DNA from: Actinocatenispora sera
GTDB lineage: Bacteria; Actinomycetota; Actinomycetes; Mycobacteriales; Micromonosporaceae
Direction of reading: 5' to 3'
NCBI RefSeq assembly: GCF_018324685.1
Contig: NZ_AP023354.1
Location: forward strand, 5,642,001-5,706,000
DNA length: 64,000 nucleotides
The notes beneath the pieces are model-generated. The model saw only the letters and a program-made list of their open reading frames with translations. It ran no database searches and was not told the origin of the DNA. The first letter of the stretch is position 1, and the number at the start of each line of letters is the position of its first letter. Below, one piece after another: positions 27,976 through 36,260 of this stretch. Position numbers and translations under genes: made by a program.

Positions 27976-30168
27976 GTGGCGACATCGGTGGACTCAGAAG
28001 TGCTCGGCCGTCTCGTCCGGGGCGAGGCGTACGACCCGCATGCCGTGCTCGGCGCGCACCCGCTCGGCGGCGACCGGACCGTGGTGCGCACGCTGCGGCC
28101 GGACGCGTTGCAGGTGGTGGTGGTCGACGGCGACCAGCGGTTCCCGGCGCGCAAGGTGCACGACGGCGGCGTGTTCGAGGCGACGCTGCCCGGCGCCCCG
28201 CGCGACTACCGGATCGAGGTGACCGACGACGCCGGCGAGCAGCGGCTCGTCGACGACCCGTACCGGTGGCTGCCGACGCTGGGCGACACCGACCTGTACC
28301 TGATCGGCGAGGGCCGGCACGAGGAGCTGTGGCGGGTGCTCGGCGCACATCCGCGCAGCTACTCGACGCCGAACGGGCCGGTCACCGGGGTCGCGTTCGC
28401 GGTCTGGGCGCCGAACGCACGCGCGGTGCGGGTGATCGGCGACAGCATCGGCTGGGGCGCGTACGACGGGTTGTCGATGCGCTCGCTCGGCTCGTCCGGG
28501 GTGTGGGAGCTGTTCGTGCCGGAGTTCGCGCCGGACGGGCTCTACAAGTACCGCATCCTCGGGCCGGACGGCCGGTGGCGGGAGAAGGCCGACCCGATGG
28601 CGCAGGCCACCGAGGTACCGCCGCGCACCGCGTCGCGCGTCTACCGCTCGGCGTACGAGTGGGGCGACGCGGACTGGCTCGCGACCCGCCGCCGCACCGC
28701 GTGGCACGAGCGGCCGGTGTCGATCTACGAGGTGCACCTCGGTTCCTGGCGGCCCGGCGCCACCTACCGCCAGCTCGCCGACGAGCTGGTGTCCTACGTG
28801 TCGGAGGTCGGCTTCACGCACGTGGAGTTCCTGCCGGTGGCCGAGCATCCGTTCGGCGGTTCCTGGGGCTACCAGGTCACCAGCTACTACGCGCCGACCG
28901 CGCGGTTCGGCCCGCCGGACGACTTCCGCTACCTGGTCGACCGGTTGCACCAGGCCGGCATCGGCGTCTACCTCGACTGGGTACCGGCGCACTTCCCGCG
29001 GGACGAGTGGGCGCTGGCCCGCTTCGACGGGACCACCTGCTACGAGCACGCCGACCCGCACCGCGGCGAGCATCCCGACTGGGGCACGTACGTGTTCGAC
29101 TTCGGCCGGCACGAGGTGCGCAACTTCCTGGTCGCGAACGCGCTGTACTGGTGCGAGGAGTTCCACATCGACGGGCTGCGGGTGGACGCGGTCGCCTCGA
29201 TGCTCTACCTCGACTACTCGCGCAACCCGGGTGAGTGGACGCCGAACGAGCACGGCGGCCGGGAGAACCTGGACGCGGTGTCGTTCCTGCAGGAGACGAA
29301 CGCGACCGTGTACCGGCGCCATCCCGGCGTGGTGATGATCGCCGAGGAGTCGACCGCCTGGCCCGGCGTCACCCGGCCCACCTACCTCGGCGGGCTCGGT
29401 TTCGGGTTCAAGTGGAACATGGGCTGGATGCACGACACCCTGTCGTACGTCTCGAAGGACCCGATCTACCGGCAGTACCACCATCACGAGATGACGTTCT
29501 CGCTGATGTACGCGTGGAGCGAGAACTTCGTGCTGCCGATCAGCCACGACGAGGTGGTGCACGGCAAGGGTTCGCTGTTCGGCCGGATGCCCGGCGACGA
29601 CTGGAAACGCTTCGCCTCGGTACGGGCGCTGTTCGGCTTCATGTGGGCGCACCCGGGCAAGCAGCTGCTGTTCGCCGGCTGCGAGTTCGCCCAGGTCGGC
29701 GAGTGGAGCGAGGAGCACGGCGTCGACTGGGCGGCACTGGACTGGCCGGCCCACGCCGGGGTGAAGGCGATGGTCACCGACCTCAACGCCCGGTACAAGG
29801 ATGCGCCGGCGCTGTGGACCCAGGACACCTCGCCGGCCGGGTTCGCCTGGATCGACGCGAACGACGCCGCCGGCAACGTGTTCTCGTTCCTGCGCTGGGG
29901 ATCCGACGGGACCGTCGTGGCCTGCGTGGCGAACTTCGCCGGCGGCCCGCACGCCGACTACCGGCTGGGGCTGCCCCGCGCCGGACGCTGGGTCGAGCTG
30001 CTCAACACCGACGCGGAGTCGTACGGCGGGTCCGGCTGGGGCAATCTCGGCGAGGTGGTCGCGACCGACACACCGTGGCACGGCCAGCCTGCGTCGGCCA
30101 CCATCCAGGTCCCCCCGCTCGCCACCGTGTGGCTGCGGCACGACCCGGGCGGCCCGGAAACGACGTGA
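27976..30168 (+). CDS. glgB: 1,4-alpha-glucan branching enzyme GlgB
   Basis: The 730-residue GH13_9 enzyme has the double N-terminal beta-sandwich arrangement (about 1-105 N1, 106-225 CBM48) of long bacterial GlgB. The barrel follows: [26 protein letters not shown], the nucleophile Asp in [17 protein letters not shown] near 403, the acid/base Glu in MIAEEST near 457 and [14 protein letters not shown] near 520. It introduces alpha-1,6 branches and is the branching partner of GlgE. The GTG 27976 start is divergent from the kinase gene. It is separated from glgE-treS-pep2 by 5 kb of unrelated genes. Confidence 0.96.
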   Translation: MATSVDSEVLGRLVRGEAYDPHAVLGAHPLGGDRTVVRTLRPDALQVVVVDGDQRFPARKVHDGGVFEATLPGAPRDYRIEVTDDAGEQRLVDDPYRWLPTLGDTDLYLIGEGRHEELWRVLGAHPRSYSTPNGPVTGVAFAVWAPNARAVRVIGDSIGWGAYDGLSMRSLGSSGVWELFVPEFAPDGLYKYRILGPDGRWREKADPMAQATEVPPRTASRVYRSAYEWGDADWLATRRRTAWHERPVSIYEVHLGSWRPGATYRQLADELVSYVSEVGFTHVEFLPVAEHPFGGSWGYQVTSYYAPTARFGPPDDFRYLVDRLHQAGIGVYLDWVPAHFPRDEWALARFDGTTCYEHADPHRGEHPDWGTYVFDFGRHEVRNFLVANALYWCEEFHIDGLRVDAVASMLYLDYSRNPGEWTPNEHGGRENLDAVSFLQETNATVYRRHPGVVMIAEESTAWPGVTRPTYLGGLGFGFKWNMGWMHDTLSYVSKDPIYRQYHHHEMTFSLMYAWSENFVLPISHDEVVHGKGSLFGRMPGDDWKRFASVRALFGFMWAHPGKQLLFAGCEFAQVGEWSEEHGVDWAALDWPAHAGVKAMVTDLNARYKDAPALWTQDTSPAGFAWIDANDAAGNVFSFLRWGSDGTVVACVANFAGGPHADYRLGLPRAGRWVELLNTDAESYGGSGWGNLGEVVATDTPWHGQPASATIQVPPLATVWLRHDPGGPETT

Positions 30169-30250
30169 CGGGCGCCCCGCCGGCGGCGATCATGTCCGGG
30201 GCGTACGGCACGCAGCCGTACCCGGACGACCGACCCGACGAGGACACCGC

Positions 30251-31093
30251 ATGAACACCGCCGCGTACCAGGACTTCCAGCTGACCACCGACGACGGGGT
30301 GTCGCTCGCGGGCCGCCACGCCGGGCTCGGCGAGCCGGTGCTGTTCCTGCACGGTTCCGGCGGCGGGCTGCACTCGTGGGCCGGGATCGCCGACCGGCTG
30401 GCCGACGAGTACCAGGTGTGGCTGGTGGCCCGCCGCGGGTACGGGCCGAGCGGGCAGCCGGCGCCCGGCAAGCGGTTCGCCGACGAGGTCGCCGACGTGC
30501 GCCGGCTGGTGCGCCACATCGGCGCGACCCACGGCACCGACCAGCCCGCGGTGCACCTGGTCGGCGCCTCGTACGGGGCGAGCCTCGCCCTGCACGCCGG
30601 GCTCGACGCACCCGGCGGGCTGCGCAGCCTCGCGCTGTTCGAACCGCCGCTGTTCGCCGCCGGCCCGCGGATCGTGCCGCTGGCGCGGCGGTACGCGGAG
30701 GCCTTCGAGCTCGGCGACAGCGACACCACCGCCGCGATCCTGAACGAGGTCACGCAGGTACCGGCGGAGATCGTCGCGGCCTTCGCCGCGGCGGCGCCGG
30801 CCCGGCCGGATCCGGTGGAGGCTCGGCGATCCGGACTCGGCTGGCGGCACGATCTGGACGCGCTCGCGGCCGACGGCACCGACCTGACCCGCTGGTCCGG
30901 CGTACGGCTGCCGACCCTGCTGATGACCGGCACCGAGACGTGGTCGCCGATGCCGGAGACGATGCGCGGTCTCGCCGCCGCGCTGCCGCAGGTCACGCTC
31001 GTGCCGCTGGCCGGCCAGTCGCACTTCGCCACGATGACCGCGCCGGACCTGGTCGCCGACACGATTCGCACCTTCCTCGCCGAACGCGGCTGA
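30251..31093 (+). CDS. Alpha/beta hydrolase
   Basis: The 280-residue alpha/beta-hydrolase has an oxyanion segment FLHGSGGGLHSW near residue 33, a nucleophile elbow VGASYGAS near 109 (G-x-S-x-G), an acid residue probably in MTGTETWSP near 227 and a catalytic His in GQSHFATM near 257. Family members include esterases, lactonases and non-haem peroxidases; the substrate is not readable. ATG 30251 is preceded by GAGGA and follows glgB by 82 bases on the same strand. Tandem repeats begin at its stop codon. Confidence 0.88.
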   Translation: MNTAAYQDFQLTTDDGVSLAGRHAGLGEPVLFLHGSGGGLHSWAGIADRLADEYQVWLVARRGYGPSGQPAPGKRFADEVADVRRLVRHIGATHGTDQPAVHLVGASYGASLALHAGLDAPGGLRSLALFEPPLFAAGPRIVPLARRYAEAFELGDSDTTAAILNEVTQVPAEIVAAFAAAAPARPDPVEARRSGLGWRHDLDALAADGTDLTRWSGVRLPTLLMTGTETWSPMPETMRGLAAALPQVTLVPLAGQSHFATMTAPDLVADTIRTFLAERG

Positions 31094-31191
31094 CGGCTCC
31101 CTCGCCACACTCGGCCGACGGTTTCCTCGCCACACTCAGCCGACGGCTCCCTCGCCGCACTCGGCCGATGGTTCCCTCGCCGCACTCGGCT
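31092..31191. repeat. 25-bp tandem repeat, 4 copies, starting at a stop codon
   Basis: Four imperfect 25-base units of the form GACGGCTCCCTCGCCACACT-CGGCC begin at base 2 of the hydrolase stop codon. Differences between units are mostly C/T and A/G transitions. The array lies in the convergent gap before the MFS gene, just ahead of a strong hairpin. Confidence 0.85.
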
Positions 31192-31194
31192 GAC

Positions 31195-31224
31195 GGCCGG
31201 GCCCGGCGTCGACCGGGCCCGGCC
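31195..31224. terminator. Bidirectional hairpin terminator
   Basis: GGCCGGGCCCGG (31195-31206) and CCGGGCCCGGCC (31213-31224) form a perfect 12-bp stem with a 6-base loop CGTCGA. It sits between the convergent hydrolase and MFS genes and should end both transcripts. Confidence 0.8.
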
Positions 31225-31278
31225 GCACGGGAGATCGTCCGATCGGCCGGACACCGTCGTCGGGAGCGGCGGTGCCGG

Positions 31279-32919
31279 TCAGCCGGTCGCCACGGGAAGG
31301 TCGGTGCGGCGAAGCAGCAGCGGCGCGACGAGGGTACCGGCGACGAGCAGCGCAGCGGCGACGACGATCGGGGCGCGCAGGCCGTACCGGTGGGCGACGA
31401 AGCCGGCGGCCAGCGCGCCGAGCGGGCCGACGCCGAGCGTCACGAGCCGGAACGCGCTGGTGACCCGGCCGAACAGCGCGTCGGGTACCAGCGACTGGCG
31501 CAGCGAGACCGCGACCACGCCCCACAGCCCGTTCGCCGCGCCGAAGACACCGACTGCCACGGCCGCCGGTACCGGGTGCGGGGCGAGCGCGATGCCCGCC
31601 GCCCCGAGCGCACCGAGTACCAGCGCGGTCAGCAGCGCCGGCCGGCCGCCGATCGCCCTCGCGAGCCGACCGGCCAGCAGCGAGCCGAGCACGCCGCCGA
31701 CCGCGAAGGCCGCCACGAGCAGCCCGTACCCGAGGCTGTCCAGGTGCAGCACGTCGCGGGTGTAGAGCACCAGCAGCGCCACCGCGACCGTGGTGACCAG
31801 ATTGATCAGCGCCCCGTACCAGCAGAGGCGGCGCAGCAGCCGGTGCGCGAGCAGGAACCGCAGCCCGGCCCCGATGTCGCTGCGCAGCGACGTGCGGGTG
31901 CGCCCGGCGTGCACCGGCGAAGCAGCGCCGACGCCGCGTACCGACGGGGCCGCAGCCTCGCCGCGCACCGGCACCGCAGCCTCGTCGCGCACCGGCACGG
32001 CGGCGTCGTGGGCAGGCGCCGCGAGCGTTCCACCGGTACCCGCCGGCGCGGCGGTCCGGTCGCTGCGGGTCGGCGCGGCGGTGCGGAGGGTGTGCGGTGC
32101 GGCGGCCACCGGGATCGCCGCGACGAGGGCGGCGGCGACCGCGAAGCTCGCCGTGTCGACCAGGAACGGGGCGGCGGCGTACAGCGTGAACAGGGTGGCG
32201 CCGACCGGCGCGCCGAGCAGCGTGTCGGCGACCAGGGTGCCGGCTTGCAGCCGCCCGTTCGCGGCGGGTCGCTCGGCGACCGGTACCAGGGCCGGGACCA
32301 TCGCCGCCGAGGCGGCGTCGTAGACGGTGCCGACGGTGGTCAGGGTGAACGCGACGAGCAGGACGACCGGCAGCGTGACGCTGTCGGTCAGTACGGTGCC
32401 GGCCAGCACGGCGACGATGCCGGCGCGGACCAGGTCGAGCCGCCAGAGCACCCGGCGGCGGTCCACCCGGTCGGCGAGCGCGCCGGCGAGCAGCCCGAAC
32501 AGTACCCACGGCAGTTGTTCGGCGACCGACACCAGCGAGACCAGGCGCGGGTCGCTGGTGACCGACGCGGCCAGCAGCGGCAGCGCGATCCAGTGCACGC
32601 CGTCGCCCAGCGCCGAGATCGTGCCGGCGCCCCACAACAGCCCGAACGGTCGTGGCCGCCGCAGCGTCCGCCAGCGCCCGGCGGTGCCGCGGGCCGCCCC
32701 GTCGAGGTCGCTCTCACGCCGCACCCGGTCGCCCGCGGCGCCGCCGGCACGGCCACCGGCGCGATCGGCACGGCCACCGATGGCACTGCCCGCGGCGCGA
32801 TCGGCGGCATGGCCGGCTCCGTCGGCGGCACGGCCACCGGCGGCCCAGCCGACACGGCAACCGGGGGCAGGGCCGGCTCCGTCGGCGGCGGCACGGTGGG
32901 CGGGCCGGTCAGCTGCCAT
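31279..32919 (-). CDS. MFS transporter (MFS_3, enterobactin-exporter-like)
   Basis: The 546-residue protein has about 12 membrane helices. The MFS core starts near residue 92 (FGLLWGAGTISALGDGVHWIALPLL). The loop-2/3 motif A appears as GLLAGALADRVDRRRVL. This layout is usual for MFS_3 drug or siderophore exporters. Two parts are unusual: an Ala/Gly/Arg-rich N-terminal extension of about 85 residues, and a central cytoplasmic loop of about 60 residues containing near-repeats (AAVPVRDEAAVPVRGEAAAPSVRG). The start is ATG 32919, with AGG closely upstream. It is divergent from a TetR gene with an operator-like palindrome between them, so TetR-controlled efflux is likely. Confidence 0.85.
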   Translation of the reverse strand: MAADRPAHRAAADGAGPAPGCRVGWAAGGRAADGAGHAADRAAGSAIGGRADRAGGRAGGAAGDRVRRESDLDGAARGTAGRWRTLRRPRPFGLLWGAGTISALGDGVHWIALPLLAASVTSDPRLVSLVSVAEQLPWVLFGLLAGALADRVDRRRVLWRLDLVRAGIVAVLAGTVLTDSVTLPVVLLVAFTLTTVGTVYDAASAAMVPALVPVAERPAANGRLQAGTLVADTLLGAPVGATLFTLYAAAPFLVDTASFAVAAALVAAIPVAAAPHTLRTAAPTRSDRTAAPAGTGGTLAAPAHDAAVPVRDEAAVPVRGEAAAPSVRGVGAASPVHAGRTRTSLRSDIGAGLRFLLAHRLLRRLCWYGALINLVTTVAVALLVLYTRDVLHLDSLGYGLLVAAFAVGGVLGSLLAGRLARAIGGRPALLTALVLGALGAAGIALAPHPVPAAVAVGVFGAANGLWGVVAVSLRQSLVPDALFGRVTSAFRLVTLGVGPLGALAAGFVAHRYGLRAPIVVAAALLVAGTLVAPLLLRRTDLPVATG

Positions 32920-32949
32920 GGCCTACCCTGGGTGCATGCAGGACGGACA

Positions 32950-32968
32950 TGAACCGGAGTCTGGTTCA
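32950..32968. promoter_or_regulatory. Candidate TetR operator
   Basis: TGAACCGGAGTCTGGTTCA is a 19-base imperfect palindrome in which 16 of 18 outer positions are complementary. It lies between the divergent MFS gene and the preferred TetR start, where a repressor would control both. If translation started at ATG 32936 it would fall inside the TetR coding region, which argues for the 32981 start. Confidence 0.6.
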
Positions 32969-32980
32969 GGTTTTGCCGCG

Positions 32981-33616
32981 ATGTCAAGCCGCGGCACCCC
33001 GCGACAGCAGCGAAGCAGGGCAAAACGGGATCAGATCCTGGACACCACCGCGGCGCTGCTGGCGGAACTTCCGTACCCGGAGATCGGTACGAAGCTGATC
33101 GCCGAGCGCGCCGGCGTCTCGGTCGGCTCGCTGTACCGGTACTTCGCCGACAAGGACGAGATCACCCGCGCGCTGGTCCTGCACTGGCTCGATCGGATGA
33201 TCACGGTCCTGGACGGCGCGCTGGCCGATCCGCCGGCGACGCCGGGCGGGCTCGTCGACCGCGTGGTCGACGCCTTCGCGCGGTTCTACCGGTCCGAGCC
33301 GGGCTTCCACCAGGTCTGGTTCTTCAGCGGGCCGGCGGGGCACCTGGACCGTTCCGTCGGCGACGCGCACGATGCCGCGCTCGCCACCCGGCTGCGCGCC
33401 GCGCTCGCCGACCCGCGGTACGCCCTCGACGTGTCGCTGCGGCAGGCGCTGGTCGCCGTCAGCGTCGGCGACAAGCTGCTGAGCGAGGCGTTCCGCGACG
33501 ATCGGGACGGCGACCCGGAGATCGTGGCCGAGCTGAAGCTGGTTCTGCGGCGCTACCTGCTGCCGGCCGACCGGTCCACAGTGGACCGGTCGGCCGGCGG
33601 CCCGGGTCAGCAGTAG
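32981..33616 (+). CDS. TetR family transcriptional regulator
   Basis: The 211-residue regulator has a TetR helix-turn-helix near the start (QRSRAKRDQILDTTAALLAELPYPEIGTKLIAERAGVSVGSLYRYFADKDEI, residues about 8-60) and an all-helical ligand domain. It probably represses the divergent MFS exporter gene. An alternative ATG at 32936 would add 15 residues, but that leaves 16 bases to the MFS start and puts the palindrome inside the gene. The 3' end overlaps the opposite-strand small ORF by 10 bases. Confidence 0.85.
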   Translation: MSSRGTPRQQRSRAKRDQILDTTAALLAELPYPEIGTKLIAERAGVSVGSLYRYFADKDEITRALVLHWLDRMITVLDGALADPPATPGGLVDRVVDAFARFYRSEPGFHQVWFFSGPAGHLDRSVGDAHDAALATRLRAALADPRYALDVSLRQALVAVSVGDKLLSEAFRDDRDGDPEIVAELKLVLRRYLLPADRSTVDRSAGGPGQQ

Positions 33617-33837
33617 CCGGCCCGGACCCCGTAGTCCTTCGCGATGTCCACATCGGACAGTTTGTGCATCGCGACGTGGATCGAGGTGAGGTGGTTCGGC
33701 CCCCAGCCGCCGCTGGTGTTCTGCTTCGAGCGGTCGACCTCGTCCAGGATGCCGAGCACCGTGCTGCCGCCGAGCCACCACCCGTACCCGGCACGTCCGG
33801 CCACCGCGCCGGCCGAGCGCCGGCGCACCGCCGTCAC
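33607..33837 (-). CDS. Small ORF coupled to the MerR/clamp fusion gene
   Basis: This 76-codon frame of unknown function starts with GTG 33837, which overlaps the stop of the MerR/clamp fusion by four bases (GTGA). It encodes a basic start, a Gly/Trp-rich stretch (GYGWWLGGSTVLGILDEVDRS) and an ending with NHLTSIHVAMHKLSDVDIAKDYGV. Codon third positions look coding. The tight overlap favours a real co-translated gene. Nothing in it identifies a family, and it overlaps the TetR 3' end on the other strand. Confidence 0.5.
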   Translation of the reverse strand: MTAVRRRSAGAVAGRAGYGWWLGGSTVLGILDEVDRSKQNTSGGWGPNHLTSIHVAMHKLSDVDIAKDYGVRAGYC

Positions 33838-34886
33838 GGCAGGCGCACGGGCATCAGGATCGAGTAGGTGGTGGGGTCATCGGGGTCGCGGATGGCGAGC
33901 GGGTGGCTCGGGCCGGCGAAGTCGAGAACGAGCTGCCCGGCGGGCGCCGCGGCCACCGCGTCGAGCAGGAAGTCGCGGTTGACCGCGGCGAGCAACCCGC
34001 CGTCGGCGGCGTCGAGCACCGCAAGCGTGCCGGCGGCGTCCACGCCGAGTGCGGCGACCGGGCCGGCACACTCCGGTACGGTGCGCAGCGGGCCGGCCGA
34101 CAGCAGCTCGCGCAGCCGCTCGCCGTCGGTGGGAATCCGTTGTCCGCCAATCGATGCGGTCACCTGCTGGTAGTCGGGGTACTCCCCCGGCTGGGCCGCC
34201 AGCTGCAGTTCACCGAGCCGCATCACCTCGCCGTCGATCCGGCCGTCGAGGTGGTCGCCGGTGAGCGCGGCGATGCGGGGCAGCTCGACTCGCGGCACGC
34301 ACAGCCGGCCGTTCGGCCCGGTCCGGTCGGTGACCGGCACCGAGCTGACCGCCAGCCGGTACCGGTCGGTGGCGACCAGCGTCAGCCGGTCGGCAGCGAC
34401 GTCGAACAGCACCGCGTCCAGCACGCCGGAGTCCTCGGCGGCCGACGGAACGGCGTGCGTGCCGGTACCGGACGGCAGCGCGAAGGTGACCGCGGCGAGG
34501 GCGCGGCGCAGATCGGCGGGCGTGACGCGGAAGGTCGTCACGGCGGGATCGGTCTCGGACACGACGTGCTCCAGTTCTCGTCGGGCGTCGGCCAGCCCGG
34601 CCTCCAGCCGGGCCAGGTGTTCGGCGACGAGCGCACCGACGAGCCGCCGGTCGTGCCGGGCGGCCAGCAGCAACCGCATGTCGGCCAGCGGCATGCCGAC
34701 CCGGCGCAGCCGCGCCACGAGCCGGGCCGCGGCGACCTGGTCCGGGCCGTACCGCCGGTAGCCGCTGCGCGGGTCGACCTGCGCCGGCACCAGCAGCCGC
34801 GCCCCGTCGTAGAAGCGCAGCGCGCTGACCGGCAGCCCGCTCGCGCGAGCCAGCTCCCCGATGCTCAGCAGTCCCCCGTCGAACAC
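33834..34886 (-). CDS. MerR-type DNA-binding domain fused to a DnaN (beta sliding clamp)-like domain
   Basis: The 350-residue protein has an N-terminal MerR winged helix (residues 8-75: LSIGELARASGLPVSALRFYD; SGYRRYGPDQVAAARLV), a coiled-coil helix (about 85-112) and a C-terminal region (about 118-350) resembling the second and third subdomains of the DNA polymerase III beta clamp. Clamp landmarks are ATDRYRLAV at 172-180, QPGEYPDYQQV at 232-242, NRDFLLDAV at 303-311 and the C-terminal YSILMPVRL at 341-349. In real clamps the last segment helps form the partner-binding pocket. GTG 34886 is preceded by GGGAGGAGGG. It is divergent from the FMN-reductase/GNAT gene and coupled to a small downstream ORF. 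Role unknown. Confidence 0.85.
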   Translation of the reverse strand: MFDGGLLSIGELARASGLPVSALRFYDGARLLVPAQVDPRSGYRRYGPDQVAAARLVARLRRVGMPLADMRLLLAARHDRRLVGALVAEHLARLEAGLADARRELEHVVSETDPAVTTFRVTPADLRRALAAVTFALPSGTGTHAVPSAAEDSGVLDAVLFDVAADRLTLVATDRYRLAVSSVPVTDRTGPNGRLCVPRVELPRIAALTGDHLDGRIDGEVMRLGELQLAAQPGEYPDYQQVTASIGGQRIPTDGERLRELLSAGPLRTVPECAGPVAALGVDAAGTLAVLDAADGGLLAAVNRDFLLDAVAAAPAGQLVLDFAGPSHPLAIRDPDDPTTYSILMPVRLP

Positions 34887-34973
34887 GCCTCGAACCCTCC
34901 TCCCTCGACCAACTTCAGGGTCAAGTCTCCGTCCGGAGGGTCGGCCACGCGGGTGGGGTCGTCGGCCGCCACA

Positions 34974-35016
34974 TTGACATGTCAAAGAATGGTGCGCTAG
35001 TCTCATTGACATGTCA
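34974..35016 (+). promoter_or_regulatory. Leaderless promoter flanked by twin TTGACATGTCA palindromes
   Basis: TTGACATGTCAA (34974-34985) and TTGACATGTCA (35006-35016) begin exactly 32 bases apart, about three helical turns. The first contains a consensus -35 (TTGACA 34974-34979). An 18-base spacer leads to TAGTCT (34998-35003), a TAnnnT -10 box. Transcription would start at about 35010-35011, at the ATG itself, so the mRNA is predicted to be leaderless. The second palindrome covers the start point. Two such sites around one promoter suggest a dimeric repressor. Confidence 0.65.
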
Positions 35017-36120
35017 CAGACATTCTCCGTACTGCTGCTGAGCGCAAGCACCCGGCCGAACCGCATCGGTCCCGCCGTCGCCGACTGGTTCCGGCGCGCG
35101 ACCCGCGACACCGCCGCCGACCTGCACATCGACCTCGACCCGGTCGACCTCGGCGATCTCGCCCTGCCGATGCTGGACGAGCCGGCAGAGCCGAGCGAGG
35201 GCGACTACCAGCACCCGCACACGCTCGCCTGGAGCGCCCGGGTCGCCGCCGCCGACGCGATCGTCGTGGTGACCCCCGAGTACAACGGGGGCATGCCGGC
35301 GGCGCTGAAGAACGCGCTGGACTACCTCTACGACGAGTGGGCGTTCAAGCCGGTGCTGTTCGTCGGGTACGGCAACACCTCGGCCGGCACCCGCAGCGTG
35401 CAGATGGCCCGGCAGGTCACCACCGCGCTACGGATGGTGCCGACCGGCGCCGACCTGTTCCTGCGGCTCGCCGACAGCCGGTTCGGCGACACCGTGGCGC
35501 CCGGCGCCGCGTTCGACCGCCGCGCCGCGACCGCGCTCGCCGAACTGCACCGCATCGGTACCGCCGTCCGGCCGCTCACGCTCGCCCGAAGGCCGGCGCC
35601 GTCGGCTCCGGTGGCGTCCCCGTTCGGCCGCGAGCTGTGGCTGCACCCGGCCGGGCCGCGGGACGCGGCGGAACTGCTCGTGCTCCAGCGGTGCTGCTGG
35701 GTCGACGAGGCGATCGCCAACGCGACGCTGGAACTCGGCGCGCTGCGGGAGAGCCTCGACGACGTGACCGCCTGGCTGGCCGAGTGGTCGACCTGGTGCC
35801 TGCGGCGAAACGGCAGGCTGATCGGCGCCGTACGGGCGCGCCGGGTCGGCGACAGCTGGCTGATCGGCCGGCTCATGGTGGCGCCCGACCAGCGCGGCCG
35901 CGGCCTCGGCCGCGCCCTGCTGCGCCATGCCGAGGCGGCCGCGCCGGCGTCCGGGATCGGCACGCTGACCCTCAGCACCGGCCGGGACAGTACCGACAAT
36001 CTCCGGCTCTACCGGTCCAGCGGCTACCGGGAGTCCGGCCCGGACGGGCCCCTCGCCGTACGGCTGGTGAAGCGGGTCGCGGTGCCGGTCGGCGCCGACC
36101 CGTCCGGACCGGCACGCTGA
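35011..36120 (+). CDS. NADPH-dependent FMN reductase fused to GNAT acetyltransferase
   Basis: This 369-residue two-domain protein starts with a flavodoxin-fold FMN reductase (about 4-180: SASTRPNRIG at 11-20 binds FMN phosphate; TPEYNGGMPAALKNALD at 88-104). A short Pro/Ala linker leads to a GNAT N-acetyltransferase domain (about 205-355) with the acetyl-CoA loop VAPDQRGRGLGRALLRHAE near 289-307. Each domain alone is common; joined in one chain they suggest coupled reduction and acetylation of a xenobiotic or quinone-like molecule, which is inference. No ribosome site precedes ATG 35011, consistent with a leaderless transcript. It is divergent from the MerR/clamp fusion gene. Confidence 0.85.
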   Translation: MSQTFSVLLLSASTRPNRIGPAVADWFRRATRDTAADLHIDLDPVDLGDLALPMLDEPAEPSEGDYQHPHTLAWSARVAAADAIVVVTPEYNGGMPAALKNALDYLYDEWAFKPVLFVGYGNTSAGTRSVQMARQVTTALRMVPTGADLFLRLADSRFGDTVAPGAAFDRRAATALAELHRIGTAVRPLTLARRPAPSAPVASPFGRELWLHPAGPRDAAELLVLQRCCWVDEAIANATLELGALRESLDDVTAWLAEWSTWCLRRNGRLIGAVRARRVGDSWLIGRLMVAPDQRGRGLGRALLRHAEAAAPASGIGTLTLSTGRDSTDNLRLYRSSGYRESGPDGPLAVRLVKRVAVPVGADPSGPAR

Positions 36121-36260
36121 GGACACGCAGCGTTGCGTTCCGAGCGCGTGGAGTGTATATGCGGCGGCCCGCGGCGAGCCTCTCTTTCGGGCGATGTACT
36201 CCTGTCAGGGGCACTGCTTAGACTCCGCACGGCGCCGTACGGCGAAGGGAGCGCTGCGGA

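Noticed and set aside
32936-32980. Earlier TetR start at ATG 32936
   Set aside because: It would put the 19-base operator-like palindrome inside the gene and leave 16 bases to the divergent MFS start; kept only as an alternative.
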